DNA of 64,000 nt, from contig MU603987.1 of the NCBI GenBank assembly GCA_025201845.1, forward strand, positions 36,656-100,655, in the 5' to 3' direction. This document shows positions 61,901-64,000 of the stretch, one piece after another. The notes beneath the pieces were generated by a model. It searched no databases, was not told where the DNA came from, and was given only the letters and a program-made list of their open reading frames with translations. The DNA is from Martensiomyces pterosporus (lineage: Eukaryota; Kickxellomycota; Kickxellomycetes; Kickxellales; Kickxellaceae). The translations under genes and the position numbers were made by a program. Numbering within the stretch: position 1 is the first letter of the stretch; every line of letters starts with the position of its first letter.

Positions 61901-62281
61901 CCATCAGAATGTGCGGACACTTGTGGTAGTCAGAGCGGCATTGTCAACGGAAGCGTGTGGTATGACATTCAGGCATTCCGGGCTATAAACCAGGCACTTG
62001 GGCGATGCCTGCGCCATAGAATGGATTGGGGAGCTATCATTATGCTTGAGTCGAGATTTACTCACCATTGGAACATTGAAAAGCTATCCAAATGGGTCCG
62101 CAACTACATGCGGGTGTACAATTCCTTCGACGATGCCATGTGCGACCTGAATACATTCTATGGCATGCGAATCAAAGAGGACAAGGAGACCCAGAACCCG
62201 CCTGTGTCTGATGATGACGCTGGGGAGTACGATTTCATGCCCCTCATAGAAGAAGAATTGGAGCGTTTATTAGAGTTCTAA
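58955..62281 (+). CDS. FANCJ/BRIP1-like iron-sulfur DNA helicase (XPD family)
   Basis: 1108 aa from the ATG at 58955 (the frame is open four codons upstream but from TTG). After a Ser/Asp-rich start come VKFPFKPYPSQLGMMSHMIRAL (Q-like motif) and Walker A ESPTGSGKS (~143-151). The four FeS-cluster cysteines follow in CINQ, CRGL, C-Y and CPYF contexts, then VILDEAHNVE (~503-512) and the HD2 motifs (VFVPSYSLLYKL; GKVSEGIDFTDYLCRTVVNIGIPYP; QALGRCLRHRMDWG). The spacing and SEGIDF/QALGR motifs place it with FANCJ rather than XPD or Chl1, though RTEL1 cannot be fully excluded. FANCJ unwinds forks and G-quadruplexes in crosslink repair. A 40-residue acidic then poly-Lys insert lies at ~633-682. Confidence 0.9.
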   Translation: MATNGNSSPEQYADLLQEFQEEPALCSPLKRKRSSSPPPHDSSDYSSDYSSDYSLDCSSDSDSEFEMGTAIQHQHQHSSINDSTASKQADHAPSIRIDEKAVQENFYIAGVQVKFPFKPYPSQLGMMSHMIRALSRSQNTMIESPTGSGKSLALLCAALAWKSSYAKKRKETMANVDQIVKRFAQSNTLPTFDDALSPPPTPHADDTKGMDHNDSEKKPTETKPDQAASESASASTESLTATQTVVVKTEESAASGEDSDADDFMPSSAQETKQQQMKKMKNDAHKELQGTPPSTDKAKFTGPEVAPVSPEIMLTRALARLPETVSFILNMAQTKVPTGLTDKDIDALEEFRKDDFRHSPKIYFGSRTHKQVSQLVDELRKKTAYRPRTAVLGSRAQTCINQKALKSASVDDVCRGLVDSHMCYPRTNVHLLHGCEDLLPDNKFEIWDLEDLVTVGKELRACPYFASREMSENADIVFCPYNYILDPGVRGPANIELANSVVILDEAHNVETAAREAGSMEITDIQLNALAEECRLFIKRCLLVEEHKLIKTLADTLIGWLQSEDNIYEYQDFEARTAVWPNKHTSTDEILRQVWLTRETCLGLEIAYKKIEDYIKKVRAAKERRKQQEESGMAEKKKEDEDEDEDEEDEEDEEEDEEDEEEDEEDEEEDEKKKKKKKKKEDDSPRIEYLSNRSLRLISGLLRVLKYIAPTSPFHDDYRVAIIRKPNPELFSNGNRGSRQRNRKSAASVAQLPPIINVLAFWALNPGVVFSEIARLTRSIVLTSGTLSPLDSYASELQAEFSSTLEANHVIDPQRFWAGSIACGPQGEVLEGKYKNTEMLSFQDDVGSAIGSISAKSPDGMLVFVPSYSLLYKLLMRWETTGQRAEIEVNKDIYIEPQGGSKDDFEKMLASYRDCLVKRRQGGSPATRGAIMFAVYRGKVSEGIDFTDYLCRTVVNIGIPYPAFKDVKVMLKRDYNDTHSTTPSECADTCGSQSGIVNGSVWYDIQAFRAINQALGRCLRHRMDWGAIIMLESRFTHHWNIEKLSKWVRNYMRVYNSFDDAMCDLNTFYGMRIKEDKETQNPPVSDDDAGEYDFMPLIEEELERLLEF
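60870..60992 (+). repeat. GAG/GAC then AAA/AAG repeat in the FANCJ-like gene
   Basis: A near-perfect GAGGACGAGGAG array followed by Lys codons, all in phase with the helicase frame. Confidence 0.9.
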
Positions 62282-63700
62282 TCCAGAATATTTGTTTGTA
62301 TAGTCTCCTTTATGTGTTTACAGAAAGGGTATCTTACCAACAATGAATTTTCGAAACCCAGCGTCAGAATTTAATCGTATAATGTCGGCGTCTGAAATTG
62401 ACAACAACGTGCCATGTGCTCAGCAATATGACATGTGGACCCCACCAGAATTTATTTCCAGCCCACTCGCTGCTGGCGTTTGTCACTTGCCCACAACCTA
62501 CAAACTAGTATTCAAGGCACTTCTTTAAAAGCAACCTGGGTTCTACCGTCAAGCGAAGGGACTGCAACGAGCAACCACTGTGTGCATATTTGAAAGCTGC
62601 AGCAAGTCAACAAGGACCGGCAGCACAAGCCTTTGCAAAAATGTTCTTTCTGGAGCATGCATGCGCATATGTACACCATTCCACACAACCGAGCGCAAAC
62701 ACTTCTTTTTTGCTTTGTGCATAACAAATAACTGGCTGTTTAGCTAACACTTTGGTCTATTCTATAGGCTTTTAAGCAGTATCCCAGTGTCGCTTTTACA
62801 CATCGCTTTAGCTGGTAATACGTAAATCCAGTGCGAAACCCAGCAGATCAGAGTCTTATCAGAAGGCAACCATGAAAAGGCACGCAACGACCACACCTCA
62901 GTGAAGGTCCTCCGTGTGCTTGTTTTTCTTAGGTTGGTTCCTATGGCAGGAATGGATCTCTACACATGAAGATGCGTGCCTGAACAATACATTCCTCTTT
63001 TGTATTATATGCAGCCAGCTGTCAATCCTTTTTCGGAACGCTAGGCGGAAGCAGTTGCAAGCTTTCTATATATACACAGAGTGCTCCCCTACACTGAATC
63101 GGTCCAGGAATAGAACTACTCTGTTTGCAATGCAGTTCATTATGTATGCCAACATGTATCCTGCACAGCTAGCAATGATGTTGTGCAGATCTTTAGATGA
63201 TTGCATTAATTCAACTGCTCGCTCCTAGCAAGTTCCAATGCACCCTTTTATTCACTTCCAGCATACCCCCCCAAAAATATAACTGGAGCCAGGGTAATCA
63301 TGCTGGAATGACATTGTTGACTGCCAATGCCAGCATTCTTACAACAACACTGGTGCCTCAGGACGCTGGTTGGCTTCATAGCATCATCGCATTCGTTCTC
63401 AGTATGCTAAACAAGTTTACCCCGAGCTGCACATGTCTTTCTGTTTCTCTACTACCCCCAATTATTTGCCCTTTTCACCTTCACTTGTTCCCCTTTGTTT
63501 GCATTCATAGTGCCCTTTTAAAGATATATTTGTACTGAGCAGCAGCCTCATTTCAAGGTAGGCACATGAGGTTGTGGATTTCCTAGACAGAGAGGTACTT
63601 TGAAAACATACACTCGCCTCGATTTGTTGCAAATAAAAGTGGAGTACGGCTGCTCAACACAACCAAGCTGCTGATTGTATATAACAACACCGTGTAGGAT
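62282..63700. other. Intergenic, FANCJ-like helicase to 7TM gene
   Basis: 1.4 kb. A 61-codon frame at 62343-62528 and a 33-codon frame at 63130-63231, the latter after a TATATATA box at 63067, have no motif. A GTGTAG acceptor-like sequence abuts the 7TM start codon. Confidence 0.45.
63067..63074 (+). promoter_or_regulatory. TATA box (TATATATA)
   Basis: Plus-strand TATATATA, 630 bases before the 7TM start codon; could begin a leader exon of that gene. Confidence 0.35.
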
Positions 63701-64000
63701 ATGACAAGGCTCGCTCAGCAAGTTGTCATTAATGTAAAGGGAAACAACATTGTTATTGGGGTCGGATTCGGCACCTACGGTCTGACGCTCCTGCTTATTA
63801 TATACGCATGGGTGAACAGAAACTACCGGCCGATCCGCGCGAAGAACCTGGTGCTTGTGACGCTGATGTACTTGGTGGCAGTTCCATGGTACCTGGGGAG
63901 CGTGGTGTCGAATGGGCTTGTTGAGCTTGTGGGGGTGTTTAGGCTGTGCAAGCTGTGGGGGATATGGTTCCGAATTGGGCTTGGATATGTGCTCATAGCA
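63701..64000 (+). CDS. 7TM receptor-like protein, N-terminal part cut by the right edge
   Basis: One hundred codons open to the edge from an ATG at 63701. Three hydrophobic segments are visible: ~15-37, ~49-72 and the start of a third at ~85-100, joined by a short basic loop (NRNYRPIRAKNL). Topology and the basic first loop resemble seven-transmembrane receptor-like proteins of early-diverging fungi, in which an RGS domain often follows; that is from memory and not shown here. A stop codon two codons upstream in frame means either this ATG is the start or the GTGTAG before it is a splice acceptor. A TATA-like TATATAA only ~20 bases upstream is too close for normal use, favouring the second option. 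Confidence 0.6.
   Translation, partial: MTRLAQQVVINVKGNNIVIGVGFGTYGLTLLLIIYAWVNRNYRPIRAKNLVLVTLMYLVAVPWYLGSVVSNGLVELVGVFRLCKLWGIWFRIGLGYVLIA

Noticed and set aside
1..64000. tRNA or rRNA genes
   Set aside because: A visual search for B-box sequences (GGTTCGAANCC and complement) found matches only inside protein-coding exons with no cloverleaf around them; no rRNA-like sequence seen.
1..64000. Transposable elements
   Set aside because: No reverse transcriptase, integrase or transposase motif and no long terminal or inverted repeats were seen.

Overview
The window is nuclear DNA of a fungus. Evidence: a fungalysin (M36) protease, a velvet-domain regulator, a yeast-type amino acid permease, an Rsc9-type chromatin subunit, a Pex24/dysferlin-domain membrane protein, few short introns with GT..AG ends, AATAAA-like 3' signals and frequent TATA boxes. 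The mix (canonical alpha subunit, GCLM, aquarius, an SR protein, a 7TM receptor-like protein) suits an early-diverging lineage such as Zoopagomycota/Kickxellomycetes. That placement is inference, not shown by any single feature.

Layout. 1-0.46 kb: 5' part of a Ser/Thr/Asn-rich gene cut by the left edge (-). 1.8-4.1 kb: C1 + Pex24/DysF protein (-). 4.8-5.7 kb: eIF2-alpha (+). 6.1-7.6 kb: three-exon GCLM-type glutamate-cysteine ligase regulatory subunit (-). 9.4-10.5 kb: class I G-alpha (-). 10.5-16.7 kb: a very large intergenic region. 16.7-18.1 kb: two-exon velvet factor with an acidic Gly-Asp tail (+). 21.1-22.0 kb: C2-domain protein (+). 22.1-27.0 kb: Rictor-type TORC2 subunit (-). 27.5-33.2 kb: compact housekeeping block PWP1 (+), mS38/Cox24 (-), eIF3f (+), RPT5 (-). 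33.2-39.1 kb and 45.3-48 kb: gene-poor stretches holding very small genes. 39.1-41.3 kb: three-exon SR splicing factor (+). 42.0-43.9 kb: amino acid permease (+). 44.3-45.3 kb: ER-type membrane protein (+). 48.6-58.3 kb: tandem minus-strand aquarius, Rsc9-like and fungalysin genes. 59.0-62.3 kb: FANCJ-like helicase (+). 63.7-64.0 kb: start of a 7TM receptor-like gene cut by the right edge (+).

Most unusual content: five tiny proteins (41-70 aa) at 35.6, 36.7, 37.7, 38.5 and 45.5 kb. Each has exactly one zinc finger with identical C-x2-C-x12-H spacing (four end H-x3-C, one H-x4-H) and essentially no other domain. They look like a dispersed family of mini zinc-finger microproteins. Next to the last one is a tandem pair of homologous small proteins (117 and 128 aa, 46.7-47.8 kb) that I do not recognise.

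Functionally, the window combines translation (eIF2-alpha, eIF3f, mS38), proteostasis (RPT5), splicing (aquarius, SR protein), ribosome biogenesis (PWP1), genome and chromatin maintenance (FANCJ-like, Rsc9) and signalling (G-alpha, Rictor, velvet, 7TM). It does not look like a biosynthetic cluster. I saw no rRNA, tRNA, CRISPR array or transposon.
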